From contig CANTUZ010000003.1 of the NCBI GenBank assembly GCA_947846985.1, positions 58,476,096 through 58,540,095 of the forward strand: 64,000 nt of DNA, written 5' to 3'. Positions 25,701-37,646 of this stretch are shown one piece after another. A program made the position numbers and the translations under genes. Position 1 is the first letter of the stretch. Every line of letters starts with the position of its first letter. Below the pieces are notes generated by a model. It ran no database searches. It had not been told where the DNA came from and saw only the letters and a list, made by a program, of their open reading frames with translations. Source of the DNA: Fratercula arctica (Eukaryota; Chordata; Aves; Charadriiformes; Alcidae).

Positions 25701-28700
25701 CTTAGAATGTTTAAATATTTTTGCAGAGACTTTAGTATTCTTGTTTTATGTATTTATATGTGCTGGAAGCCAGTAACGCTTTGTTTTTGTTCTTTGCTTG
25801 GTGACTTGATTTTTATGATGCTACATAATAGTGATAGACAGATTTTGGCTGAAAAAGTAATGCGAATTTTAAGTGCTGGTTACCCTTTCTTTCTCTCATC
25901 TCTTTTTATTATGTTGTTTTGAAGCTGCATTATGCAGCTATTTCTGAAATAATAGATTTATCTTTTTTTTTTTCTGATGTCTATACATAGTTTTATTAGC
26001 ATTGTCTTTCCTTTGCCTGTTCTGTGTTTGTAGGTTTTCATGCATCATTCTGCTGAGAATACAGCTTCCAAAAGGAAGGAAGGAGAAGAGTTAAATAGCT
26101 TTGTGCACTGTGCCTTTTTTCAGTTGTGCGCTCCTTTTCTCACTAGCAATAAGCAGCTACACTGCAGATTTCAGTACTCAGATGAGGACTTTATAGGCTT
26201 TGCCTTGAGCTTTGGGGAGGATAGAGAACAAGGATGTTCTCCTCGGAGCTTCTAGGATTCATCTGCAGCTTCAGGAGCCGTGGCATCTCTCTGTGGGTTT
26301 ATTCCAGACAAGGTTTTTCCTGCCAGAAACCCTAGTTGATACTGCACAGTTACTGAGCGGGTAATTGAAGGAGCGGAGCAACAAGGTGATGCTTCAATGT
26401 GCTTTCTTCTTCCCACTCACTTCATCTGTGCCGTGCCTAATCTTTCCCTTGATGCTCTTCATCCAGCCTGTAGTGGCAAGACACTGAGAGAGCTGATGAG
26501 ATGGTGCTATTTGTTCTAGTCATGAGGGCTGTAAGATGGGGGATGTTTATGTGCTGACAGCATCATGGCTCATTTTTTCTCAGTAGCTCCTGCAATGTTT
26601 CATGTCAACACTGTTTCAGATGAGTCTTGCTAAGAAATTTTTCCCTTAATGACTCGGTCTGAAAGGAAGAATACAACTGTTTTAATGTTTTGCTCATCTT
26701 TGTAGACAGGGCGTTTGGTGTTTGGTACTGCAAAAAGCAAATGGCTGAATGGATTTCTGCGTCCCCTTGGATACACAGTGTCCTAGGATGTAGGGATCAC
26801 CCTCAACGGTGTATCTTGTAACTCTTTTCCGTGATCCAACACGACACTCAGATAGGTCACAATATTCGTATTTTAGTTGACCGGAATCTGGGGGTTTTTA
26901 AGGTCTGTGCATTCTACCACGTCTTTCCCTCCCTCAGGAAAGAAAGGATGTCAATGGTAGTGGCAAACCAGAGATGGAGAGAGAGCTGAAGACTCATTGT
27001 GCTATTCAGTTAATGTGTCCACTTAGCATTTTTATACCCAGTACTGTTTTACATTTTTGGAACATCAGTGTTTGAGTCAGCAAAGTAAAGAGGAGTGCAA
27101 ACAGAAACACAACCAGTCTCTGTGTGGGAATTGGCAGGAAGAAAGAAGTTGTTTGCCTCTCCTCTCACCTTGCTGCCACTTGTACAGAAAGATTTTCTCA
27201 TATAGCCTGATCTTTAGTTCTTTGGGACAGGGAGTACTTATTTGAAACTGTGTTTCTGAAAAGCACAGTGTTATGCTGCGGGGCAAATAGCAATAATGAG
27301 GACCTATGCAAGGCAGTAGCACATACTTATGCTACTTTTTAGGCAGTGCAGGGAAAAAATGGCACCTGCTGCACAAAACTGCTCTCTTTCTAAAAAGAAG
27401 TCATTTGTAAGGTAGGAAAATTGTTTTAATTTGTTCGTTCAGATTTTGAGTTGATCAGGAGAGGGCATGTGAGTGGAAGTGTAGTTCTTACAGAGGAACA
27501 ACTCTCCGAACTGTGAAGGTTTTACAGCATTTTTCAGAAACAGGCTGTGTTATTCCATTGCCAGAGCCACTTGGCTGAGAACGCTTTGGCCCCAGGACTC
27601 CTTTGGTTCATCCAGAGCTTTGTGGTCTTTCAGTTCAAAAGAAATGTAGCTACTAGAGTGGTTAATTTAAACTTTATTATTGCTGGGACTTGGTCTGTCA
27701 ATTTTTTGGAAGTTAGCAAGAAGACCAGGAGCCAAATGGGGTCTTGAACTTGGGTCAGATGTATTCAAGCCTTGTGGACACTCTGAAACCTTGGTGCAGG
27801 GAAGGAGGATTAGAGTGATTGAATCTGGAGGGAGGAGATTTGTGGATTTCTGCACTAGGTCTTGTCTGGGAAAGCAAGGCCAATCTCCAAATTGGAGATG
27901 AAAAGTGATATTTTTGGAAAGTGATATCACATGGTCTTTCCACTTGTTTGACAAAAAGAGATAGTATGCCAATGGAAAGTGGGAGCAGTATCTCTTTATT
28001 CTCCAAAACCCTTCCAATCAGTGTTTCATCCTGTGTGGATTCAACTTGAGCTCTCTGCTCTTTGTCCAGGGGCCAGTTTCCTGTCGGTGATCAGATGTTG
28101 GGATTTTTGGCAACTGCATCAGCTGAAAAAGGATTAATCCTTGTCTGCTTTCCTTGCTTTTAGGAGGATAGTAATTCTTCTTCAGTGCCTTATTTTGGTA
28201 ACAATTTATTACTCAGCCTATCTCCATGTTGACTCAGTTATACTTGACCTCACCCATTCTACATGTTTCCTGACCGTGTTGAGTTTACCCCTCCCTGCCA
28301 GCACCCAAGACCTAGAAGGAGAATGCAGAAGTTGAGGGGCTGGCTTCCATTCGCCTATAGCTTACCCCAGGAGCTTCTTGATTTTGTGTTATGAAATCCA
28401 AAACAGCAAAGACATTGCTTCTAAACTGCTTTGTATTGCATTTTCACTGGTTGAGAATGCAGTCCTTGTTGCTAAGTAATACCATTTTCAATTAGGAAAA
28501 AAAAAACAAACCACAAAACTCCAGCAGAAACTCTCAGACTTCTAAAACTCTGAAGGAAATTTTAGCTTCAGCAGTCAACATATCTTTCAGGAAATGACTA
28601 AAACCTGGACTGGGAACAATGCAGGAAACTGCCAAGTGTATCAGTTGACTTCTTTGCCCGAGTGGGTGGTTGTTGGTAAAACAAACTGCATTTTCCCACC

Positions 28701-31147
28701 TAACAGTAACAAATAGTTGTTTTTGTTGCTATATATAATTGGATATATGTGAAGAATATGTGTTTTCCTAGAGACACGTGCACTTTCCTGGCACAGTTTA
28801 GTAAGAAAACAGAAAACGGCACTGCTTGAAGAGTGTTCCAGAGTACTTCTGCTGTGGGAGCTCAGTGGTCCAGGCTTGGAGTCCTGTCTGTATTAAAAGC
28901 TACAGAAGATGTTCTGTAGAAGGTGTTCCAGCTGCTGGCTTTTGGTTCATTTTGCATACTACTTCGAATGTGACTTGAAACCTGACACAAGTTTAAAAAA
29001 AAACACAACAGAATTCTTTTCCACATCTAAAGTAAACTGAAGCATGTTGTTAATTCGCTAAACGTTATATAGAAGGGCAACTCTTTTGAATTAAAAATCT
29101 AATTGGTTTAGGATGCTTTCTTGAAAAATGTTTCAAGAGTTAAGAAAGAATATAGAAATGTGTGTACCTGGAAATGCACAAGTCAGAATTAGCCCAGGGA
29201 CATATAATAATCAGTCTTTCTGTGATTTACCAGAATGCTTTCAAATAACGTTATCTTCATCTGGACAATTGCTTCTATCCCCACGTGTCCAGAGTAGTTG
29301 TATATCTTGAGATGCTGGTTTTGAGACTGCTTACATCTTTGACTCCTGAAATGGCATGCAAGGCTGTATCTCATTTTCAGTCATTCAGCTATGTTACACA
29401 ATTTTAGAGAGAAATAAAGCCAGTGTGGTTTGAATTCCCAGGTTTTAGTGTTTCAATATTTATTAAATGGATTTATCACCAAGATCTCCAGTGTATTTAC
29501 TTTGTCTTGTCATTTGAGGGCTTTGTAATAGTTATCTAAACCCTATGGACTTTGTTAGAGAGGGAAGGAACAAGCCTGAAAATAGGTAACTAAACCAGTG
29601 CTGCTTTTGAAAGCGTTAATGGTCGCGAATGAGAATTTCTCCGCTGTGTACATATGCAGTTAGCTGAATGATCTCATGGTGTATCATCCTCGTGTGGGGC
29701 TGGTAACTCCTTATGTCCAAAGGAAACAAAAACTCTTCTCAGTTTTTTCAGACATAAAGGCAGTCAAAGAAAATCTAGTGCTTTCCCCCTGAGCTTGTGT
29801 GTGAATTGTGGTGATGTCTCTTTTTGTGTTGGTTCAAGAAATCATTTTACAGCGGTTGAATTTTTAATGGAAATAAAAAGTATTCAGCAGGAGAGCAGCT
29901 GTCTCCCTCTCTGGTTTTCTCTCTTTCTCTCTGCATTTTGAGGTGAAAAGAAGGAAAGCCAGAAATATCACACTGAGAAAAAACAAACGTTCACTTTTTA
30001 ATGTATCCTAAGAGGCAGCTGCTGCACTGTCTCCTGTTTCGTGATGGAGAAACAGTAAACAAGAAGAGCACAAGGAATGCAAAATGCTAATACCACAACT
30101 AAATGGACTGCAAAATGTTGTAACTCAGCCTTTGCAAGACTGGCATTTTTTTGTTGGGCTAACGAATGAAAATATTTAAAGGCAGTAATTTTCCAAGTAT
30201 TTCCTAAGCCTACCTGCATAAATAGAAGGTTGGTCTATTATTTTGTATATTAATCAGTTTATAGTTCAGTTAATTTTGGACCATCAAAATAGATTTATCT
30301 CTATTAGTAAGGTGGCATTATGGTGACAACTGTGAAGGCTGTCCTATCATGAATACTAGTGTTTGTGCAGATGGTTAAATCAGGGCAAACAGTACTAATT
30401 CAACTTCCTTGAACTGCTCAGCATCTTCTGAGAATGCCAACGCAGTTGGCTTTATTAGCGCTTTTGCAGAATGTAATTTCTGAGGTACAGGGCTGACTTT
30501 TTCCTTTGGGGGGAGATGGGGGAGAAGGCTGAAGGAAAAAACATAAAGACAGGTCTAAACTTTGAAAAGGGGAGTGTCAGGGAAACAACATTGGATGAGG
30601 TGTCTGCAAATGCAGAGGTACCCAGGGTCAACTGTTAGTGGCATCATTTGTACAGCAAGACACGTGTGCCAAACAGAAAAGGAACCAAAAAGGCAAAGAG
30701 TAAAACAAAATGCTGAAAGAGCAGGGTTTGCAAAGTGGGTAGGTGGAAGAGGAATCCTCCAGACTTTGGACACACAGCCCTGGAGAATGTTAAAAACGCA
30801 AAGCATAAGTTTTTGTGAGGTCATTCATGATTTACTTGGTCACAAGATACTGGTGAGATTTCTGCCCTAGGCTGCTACTTCATTGTTGAGAAACTCCTCA
30901 CTGAGTCTGAGGAAATTAAAAGGGGGTCCTGGAACAGCTTAGTTTGAAATGCAACAAGTTTCTCTGTCCAAGTGGTACATCGAAAGATTATGAAGGATCT
31001 TGGATATGAAATAACATAGCTGCTAGCAGAAATAATTACGTCTCTGTTCTAAGTCTTGAAGGGCAGCTTCTTGGCTGTTCTAATACTCATTTCTTCATGA
31101 AAAAATACCTTCAGAGCAGAATACCCCACCTTTTGATTACCTTTTAG

Positions 31148-31354
31148 GAATTGATACATTTCAGACTGAAAATTGAAGACTCTCTGAAATCTAGGGCGTT
31201 TAAAGGGATTGCAATCTTGAATGATAATTTCTTGGATAATAGTTTAAAAACTGATGAAAACCCTTTATATTTACCAAAACTAGCTTGTGAAACTCATCAC
31301 AAGTTACCACAGAGGTTACGAGGCCAGCACATTTCAGAGAAGGGTGTTTTTCAG
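31148..31354 (+). other. Candidate in-frame cassette exon (unconfirmed)
   Basis: The acceptor tgattaccttttag (ending 31147) and donor ttttcag|GTATTC enclose 207 nt, or 69 open codons, starting E-L-I-H-F-R-L-K and ending S-E-K-G-V-F-Q. Phase 0 at both ends matches the intron, so inclusion would preserve the TULP4 frame. The donor resembles that of the real exon at 54900-55044 (GTATTG). The ORF continues past the donor to 31543. There is no homology I recognise, and chance is a real alternative. Confidence 0.25.
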
Positions 31355-33254
31355 GTATTCAAATTTGTCATAATAAGTAGGAGTCACCCCAAGCTTGGAT
31401 TTCATGGAGAACCCAAACACTTATGTTTCAGGGCTGAACACAACTTTCAGTGCTTGATACCCTTAGAAAACTTTGTGTGGATTATCCCAATGCTGTTTGT
31501 CACAGTTTTCCCTTCAAAGCATACACCATCAGGGTACCATTAGAGACTGCTCTGCATTTGCATGACTTTTAATCAGCTACAGCTTCACTGTAGTGCAGGA
31601 TTCCTTGTGTTTGATATGCTTTGTAAAGAAACACTATATTTATGTTGTGTAACCGACACTTTGAATATATGAGTGATTTGTATGAGTGATTTTAGGTGTT
31701 TTATTACCAGATTATGCATAATTCTGCAAATGCAGTTCTACAAGTGATAATACACGTAAAAACAGTTGAAATAATGAACAGTATGAAGAGCAGAACCACT
31801 TAAAAATAAGTACTTGGGATTATTTTTTAATTACTGTTATTATCATTTAGCTTTTGTATTCAAGGGTTAACAAGCCACTATAACTTGTTCATTACCTTTT
31901 CACAAAGTTCCCTCAGGCCTCCTAGATCTGCAAATACCTGAAAAATATGAATGTAGGCAGCTAAAATACAACCTTTTAATTTCTCTGTTGGATCCTTTGG
32001 GCTTACCCTGTGTCTCAACCTTTTTTCTGAAGGTCAAGAGAGTTTTATTCATCTGATATAAGTAGCTTGAGTGTGGCATTTATAACTTGAGTAATGTTAT
32101 GGATGATAACACCATTAGACATTTTTACAGCTTCAGCAGGAGTTCAGCCAGCAGGACTATCAGCCTGATAAATGCTTTTATCTTAAAGGTTGTATTGCTA
32201 CAATAACCCTGAAACTTAAAGCTACTCCTTGAAACCTATAGCCTGTTTAAAGAGATGAAGAGTGCCCTCTGACATTTCTAGGTTGCTAAAGAGCTTTCTC
32301 AGGTTCCAGTGCAAGAATTAAGATGACCACATGCAGCTGTTCTGATCTGGATTGGAAATCACTGTAGGACTATGTAATTTTAAATGAATTGGGGGCAGTG
32401 CTACTTGAAAGAATTAGCTTTAGATTGAGATGAGACTGAACTCCGGCTGATGAGTCCCAACATTTCGTTCCTACCCAATTATGAAGTGTTTCTACAGGAA
32501 TTTAGGAGGCAGAACTCTTATACTGCTATTTTCAGAAACAATAGAGCGTTTCACCTCCTCTGTCTGGGTATTTTGCAGTTACAAAACTCCTAGGAGACTG
32601 GTAAAAAACTAATCTATAGAGTAGGCTGAAAGTGGTGTGAGAAGTTAGCAATGACAATTGGTAGGATTTTGGCTTTGTAGAAGAAGATTGTTTTGTAGAG
32701 ATCTGAGAGAGGGTAGTTATGTTCTGAACGTAGATGGTGAAAGCGGCTGTGGACTGATTATGCATGTAAAAGCAATTGACGTAATGAACAGTGTGAAAGA
32801 AGATGGCATGATACAAGTAGAAGAGTAGAATAAAGGATCACGAGAGAAGGGAGGGCGAGAGGAACAAAGGTCGAGTTCTTGGAGTTATATCTAAGAATAG
32901 CAATCCAAGGCTTGTAGCAAATTTTAGCCACTGTTTTAACCCAGCAGCTATTTAATACAAAACTATTTGTAACTTGTAATGTAGTGATTACAGTTAAGAC
33001 AGCCAGATATTGTTTTTTCATTGCTTCTGATGATGTGAAACAACTCCTCTGATTTTCTTAAGTAAATGATGATTTCATTGGAGTTCCTCTCTTAAACTAC
33101 TATTCTAGTTTACAAGCTTCTGTGTTTCCTGATTTTCACCTTGGTTATAGAAAAAATTTTAGTACTTCTTATTTTTGACTGAGACTCCTGAAGCCACATT
33201 TCCTTTCTGAAACTTTCAAAAGTGCAACAATGACAATTGCTTCCTAGGTGAGTA

Positions 33255-33735
33255 CTATTGTATAAGTCTGATGTAATACACAGTTGGAATGCTGCAAGTC
33301 TGGCATGACATCTCAGAAGGAAGATAGAAAGGAAGACCTCTGATAGCAGAGGTCAACAAGGATGATGGGAGGCTTTGAGCAGCAACGCTAAAGGGAGATC
33401 CTAAGTAGGCTACGATTCTTCAGCTTGGAAAAGAGACAACTAAGGGATTAGGTAATAGAGGTCTATAAAATGGTGACCAATGTTGAGAATGTGAGTAGGG
33501 AACAATTATTCTGTATTTCTTTTAGTGTTAAGAGGTAAAGATTAGCTAGTGAAATTATCAGTTATCAAAGAAGAGGCAGTATTTTTTGCTGGAAACTACA
33601 TGAACGTGCAAGGGAGGTGCCTGTTTAGTGCATCCTGTTCTCTTCCTCTTCCCCAAACACTTGACCACTGTTAGAGATTAGATATAAGGCTAGATGAATT
33701 TTTGATCTGGGCATATAATTGTTAGAATCTTAAAT
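33255..33735 (+). mobile_element. Ancient CR1 LINE 3' fragment, sense
   Basis: The block attcttcagcttggaaaaga, then gacaactaaggg.., then taatagaggtctataaaatg matches the conserved 3' region of old sauropsid CR1 elements, which reads 'cttcagcttggaaaagagac...gatagaggtctataaaat'. Downstream, 'agattagatataaggctagatgaat' and 'tttgatctgggcatataattg' also fit. Ends are approximate, and no intact ORF is present. Confidence 0.65.
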
Positions 33736-34772
33736 TTGCACACACCAATAATAGGTGGTAGACGGAAGGGCAAGTATAAAATTTACCCTTCCTATTAGCT
33801 TCATTTTTAATGCTGGCTTGTTTTCAAGTTGATGATTGCCTTTAAACTCACTTTAAAACATATTTGCCTCATACAGAATTACATGATAGCAGCAGCAGCC
33901 TTGGCTAATGCATTTATTGTTTTGTGGATTTATAATCCTTATTTTCTGATGTTTTTCTAAAATTCATCAAATATGCATGATTTTAACTTGCTTACAGCCT
34001 CAAGACAGAAAATGGTTATAAAAAAGAAATTGTAAGTTCCAGTCAGTCTGACTTCAGTCAGCATACATTGCCTACGGAGTAGTTTAGGGACAAGAAAAAA
34101 ACTTGTGTTATCCATTTTGTATTTGAAATGGTGGGTAGAAGCTCTTCTTCATCTCTTCCTGAATGTGTAATATATTCCCTTCTTCTGGGACTATAATAAT
34201 CTACTTCCAGTTGACTGATCATGTTGTTTTTGGAAGACGTTCTCCCACCTTCTCTCAGCTCATCAACTGAATAATCTGTCCTCCTCTATTCACCTTTCTA
34301 TTTCTTATAAGCTGTTTGAAATCTCTGCTAAGACCTCATTGTTGTCAACTGTGCCTTTTGATATTGTTATGATTGATGCATACCTCAGTTTCTGCCACTG
34401 ATTTTAGAAGTTTCTGTATAATCCAAGAATACTGCGGAATCTGTGGTAGCCCTTCTGCCAGCTCACTTTGGCAGTAGTAATGGCCAAGTTCAAATAAAGT
34501 GTAATGGCTCATATTAAAGTGAACAAAATGCACTGCACTGTGAAACATTAATTGCTTAGAGATGTTAGGAACTTACCTCTAGACCCTGTTGCTTTGACTT
34601 CATTCTTTAAATACGTCTTTGGTTGTGATGTCCTATTGTGGCACCATTTCACATTGCTGACTGCTTTGCTTTCAATTAATTTCCAGTGTACATAGTTAAT
34701 TACAGGTTGGATTTGAAGGAGGCACTGGTGGCTGATGTTTGGTGGGACTGAGGACCGTTCTGTTATTTTCAG

Positions 34773-34953
34773 GTACTGTTTGGCACTGCTGATGGACAGG
34801 TTATCGTCATGGACTGCCATGGCCGAATGCTGGCCCACGTACTCCTTCACGAGTCAGATGGCATCCTCAGCATGTCCTGGAACTACCCCAGCTTCCTGGT
34901 GGAGGACAGCAGCGAGAGTGACACAGACTCCGACGACTATTCCCCACCGCAAG
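34773..34953 (+). CDS. TULP4: TULP4 exon 3 in window: WD40 segment plus acidic loop
   Basis: This exon encodes V-L-F-G-T-A-D-G-Q-V-I-V-M-D-C-H-G-R-M-L, a WD blade. It then encodes H-E-S-D-G-I-L-S-M-S-W-N-Y-P, another inner strand, and ends in a strongly acidic S-S-E-S-D-T-D-S-D-D-Y-S-P-P-Q stretch. Length is 181 nt: 60 codons plus one base, so the donor is phase 1 (CAAG|GTAGTG). The acceptor is ttctgttattttcag. The acidic run probably forms a surface loop between blades and is a typical casein-kinase-2-like context, though that is inference. Both flanking exons join in frame (..P-P-Q then D-G-P-A). Confidence 0.98.
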
Positions 34954-35100
34954 GTAGTGTTGTGTGCATGTTCTTCTGTTGCAGGTTTGCAAGCATTTGT
35001 GAAGGTATCTTGAACATCAGGGAATGGTCATTCTGTACTGAAGCAGTAGGATGGCCGTGTTTTTAAGCTGGTAGAGGCCAAAAGATGGTGTGTTCCTGTG

Positions 35101-35270
35101 GAGGTAGTGTGGGGGATGGAGCAGAGGCCTGGTATGGGGGAGTGGGTTCATTCCCAGCTCTGCTACCAGCCTCACTGCATGGCTTGCTGTAGGTCATGCC
35201 TCATCTGTGTTGCTCTGCCTCCGTTTGCACTAATGAGATAACAACACAAAGCTGAAAGTTTTTAGTGAGG
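35101..35270 (+). mobile_element. MIR-type SINE, sense
   Basis: In order: ggagcagaggcctggtatgg, then gtgggttcattcccagctct and gctacc. Next come a diverged 'cttgctgtaggtcatgcctcatctgtg' block (MIR 'tgaccttgggcaagtca..') and 'tgcctccgtttgcactaatgagataaca' (MIR 'cctcagtttcc...aatgaggataa'). The order of blocks matches the MIR tRNA-like head and core. Confidence 0.6.
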
Positions 35271-37130
35271 GTGAGTGAAAAACACTAGATAGGGGCATAT
35301 CAGGTTTCGCTCATAAGCAGATGTGAGGTATTGCAACAGTCTGTATGTATGGAGGTAGTCAAGAGTGCAGTCACAGAAGGTAATGCATTATTATATAGAT
35401 TCATGTGAGAAGACACCAGTACTAGGCATAGCGGAAGGTACATCTTTAATTTTATCTCTGTTTCATAGGATTTCTGTAATGTTCATCATTATAGTCCCAT
35501 CCTTGGTAGTCCTGACATAAAGAGCTCGATAAATTCTGTAGAAGCATTGGAAATGAAAATACTTCCTGCAATTACACAGCGTAGTAGGACGGTGACTGGA
35601 GCTGCCTGGAGTTACTAATTCTCATGCTTCAGAGCGTATTGCCAGATTAAGGGTCAGGAAGAAATCCTTCCCTACCCTTAAGTATGAAAATAACTCATTG
35701 GGCAAAATGCTTTGGTTTTAAACTCTTTGGAAATCATCAATAGCAAAGAGCTAGGAGGCCTAGGTATCCATGTAGTCAGCCCCATCCTTCTTAATCAAGT
35801 AATGCTAATATTTCTCCTTGTTAATGCTGTTGATTAGTCTATAAGATTGAGGTAAACTGTTTCGGTGTTCCAGTGTTTAAAGTCTGAACTAAATTAAGAA
35901 CTAAATTAATATAAGAGTGGTTGTACAATGAAAAATTCAAATACGTAATAGCTAGAAATAATCCTGAATTTGCATCTCAGATCCACTGAACCACCAAATT
36001 GAGAACTCTTGCAGTTTTAACTCTAATCTCAATTCAGTCAAAAAATCTACTTTTTCCAGAATTGTGTATATATATGAATATAATAAGCATATGTATTTAA
36101 CAAGTAACAATAGAAGATAATGCGCTCATCTGTTAAAATGTTAGCATCTTTTAAAACTGAGTTTTGTTCTGGCTTTCATACCTCACTTTTGGTACTGGGT
36201 GCGATTTCTTACCTTAGAAGAAAAGAAACAAACTTCAAATTTCTTAGCAAGCTTCTAAAGCAAGATAGAGAACAACATTAAATTGGGGTTTTGTTCTTTT
36301 TTTAAAATACTGAGGTTTCAGTTGGAGGATGGTGAAGTTGCAGAGTACGCAGATGAGAACTGAAACGATCAGAATGCACTAGCTGTTTCTGAGTCAATCA
36401 GGGGGTGGGTGGACTCGTTACAAGCCTACAAGCTTATTTTAATGATTACCCAAACATGATGTGTTTTCTTTAGAGCAGATGCAGCATAAACCTCTCAAAG
36501 GTGACAAACCTTTGACTCACGCAGATGTGTAGGAAGGACTGGAAGTTTGATACGTTTTTCTTATTAAATTATATACACAGAGAGATGCTAAGTACTAGAC
36601 ATCTTTCTCCAAAATGCTTTCTGATCATCTTTTTTACAAGCTCAGGAAGCAACATGAATCTTAACTTGCTCTGCCATTTTTGTTGACTGAAAAGATGCTG
36701 TCTGGGACTTGAGAAGCACTTTATCGGGGCCAGCAGCATCTCCTATCAGAAACTGTAAATAAAAAGAGTTAAACAGCGAATGCTACAGATGGTGATATTG
36801 GTCAGGAAGTACTTGAGCAAGGGAATTTCAGTGAACGCTGAAAAACAAGCCCAGAGTAGCAGGGACTTTGCAGAAATGGTTTTTAAAACCAGGTGTTCCA
36901 TTTGGGCTCACGTCTACCTTTGTGTGCTTTGGATCCTGTTGTGCAGGATGACAGGTAACTTTTCATGCTGCTGCCTAGCTCTTAACATTTAAAACACAGT
37001 AATTTGTGAAAGGTCAGTATATTCTCTTAGAAGTTCTTATAATGTCTCTGTGTGACTTCAGGAGGAGTCCCCAGCACTTGCCCAGGTAGAAAGTGTATCT
37101 AACAAATAGCTTTTAATGCAATTATATTGT

Positions 37131-37250
37131 CTATTACACTGGTTTTCAACTTTGGTCCCAAGGAAACCTTCCAAAGCATTGGTTTTCAATTTGTGGACAC
37201 TTTGGGGAGTTGACAATGGAGAAAGATTGAAAACCACCACTGTATAACAT
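37131..37250. mobile_element. Short hAT/Charlie-like inverted-repeat element (MITE relic)
   Basis: The left arm is cactggttttcaac (37137-37150) and the right arm is ttgaaaaccaccactg (37227-37242), close to the hAT-Charlie terminal motif 'CAGTGGTTTTCAA'. An extra internal copy, attggttttcaatttgtgga, lies at 37179-37198. Flanks tctattaca and tgtataaca are similar and may be a decayed target duplication. This is a by-eye call. Confidence 0.45.
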
Positions 37251-37511
37251 AGTAGTATATGCATACATCACTTTGGATGTACTGCAGTAAAAATTCACAA
37301 AGTAAAAGCATTAGGGTTTCACAAAAGCAGACAAACTAACTAGCTAAACCTGCTTTGCTTTTGCCCATGGACGTTGCAGACATAAGCAGGTAGAGTTTGA
37401 GGCTTGGAACCACTCCTGATGGCGGTAGGCTGAAGTACAGTGTATTTCAGCCTGGTTGTAATTACTTCTGGTTGCTTGCCTTTTCCTCACTCCAGAGCTT
37501 TGTTATTGCAG

Positions 37512-37646
37512 ACGGACCAGCTGCGTATCCAGTCCCGGTGCAGAACACCAAGCCACTACTTACTGTCAGCTTCACGTCGGGAGACATCAGTTTAATGAAC
37601 AACTATGACGACTTGTCTCCTACTATCATCCGCTCAGGGTTGAAAG
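37512..37646 (+). CDS. TULP4: TULP4 exon 4 in window: WD40 segment, 45 codons
   Basis: Completes the split aspartate codon (g|ac) and encodes G-P-A-A-Y-P-V-P-V-Q-N-T-K-P-L-L, then L-T-V-S-F-T-S-G-D-I-S-L-M-N-N-Y-D-D-L and S-P-T-I-I-R-S-G-L-K. The 'LLTVSFTSGDISLMNNYDD' region is a WD40-type strand pair highly characteristic of TULP4. The exon is 135 nt with phase 1 at both boundaries. Acceptor is tttgttattgcag; donor is AAAG|GTAGAA. No oddities apart from conservative substitutions relative to the mammalian protein as I recall it. Confidence 0.98.

Larger units (their letters stand above)
20331..34772 (+). other. TULP4: TULP4 intron 2 in window (14.4 kb)
   Basis: This long AT-rich intron separates two phase-0 WD40 exons. 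Supported content: a MIR-type SINE (about 21315-21555), a CR1 fragment (about 33255-33735), two candidate cassette exons in the intron's phase (22538-22759 and 31148-31354), a recursive-splice-like motif (33241-33253), and a 40-bp dispersed repeat pair (31751 and 32761). The rest looks unique, with no further gene recognised. Confidence 0.9.
34954..37511 (+). other. TULP4: TULP4 intron 3 in window
   Basis: The intron is 2558 nt. It holds a MIR-type SINE (about 35101-35270) and a short hAT-like inverted-repeat element (37131-37250). The remainder is AT-rich unique sequence with no exon-like candidate I would defend. Confidence 0.9.
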
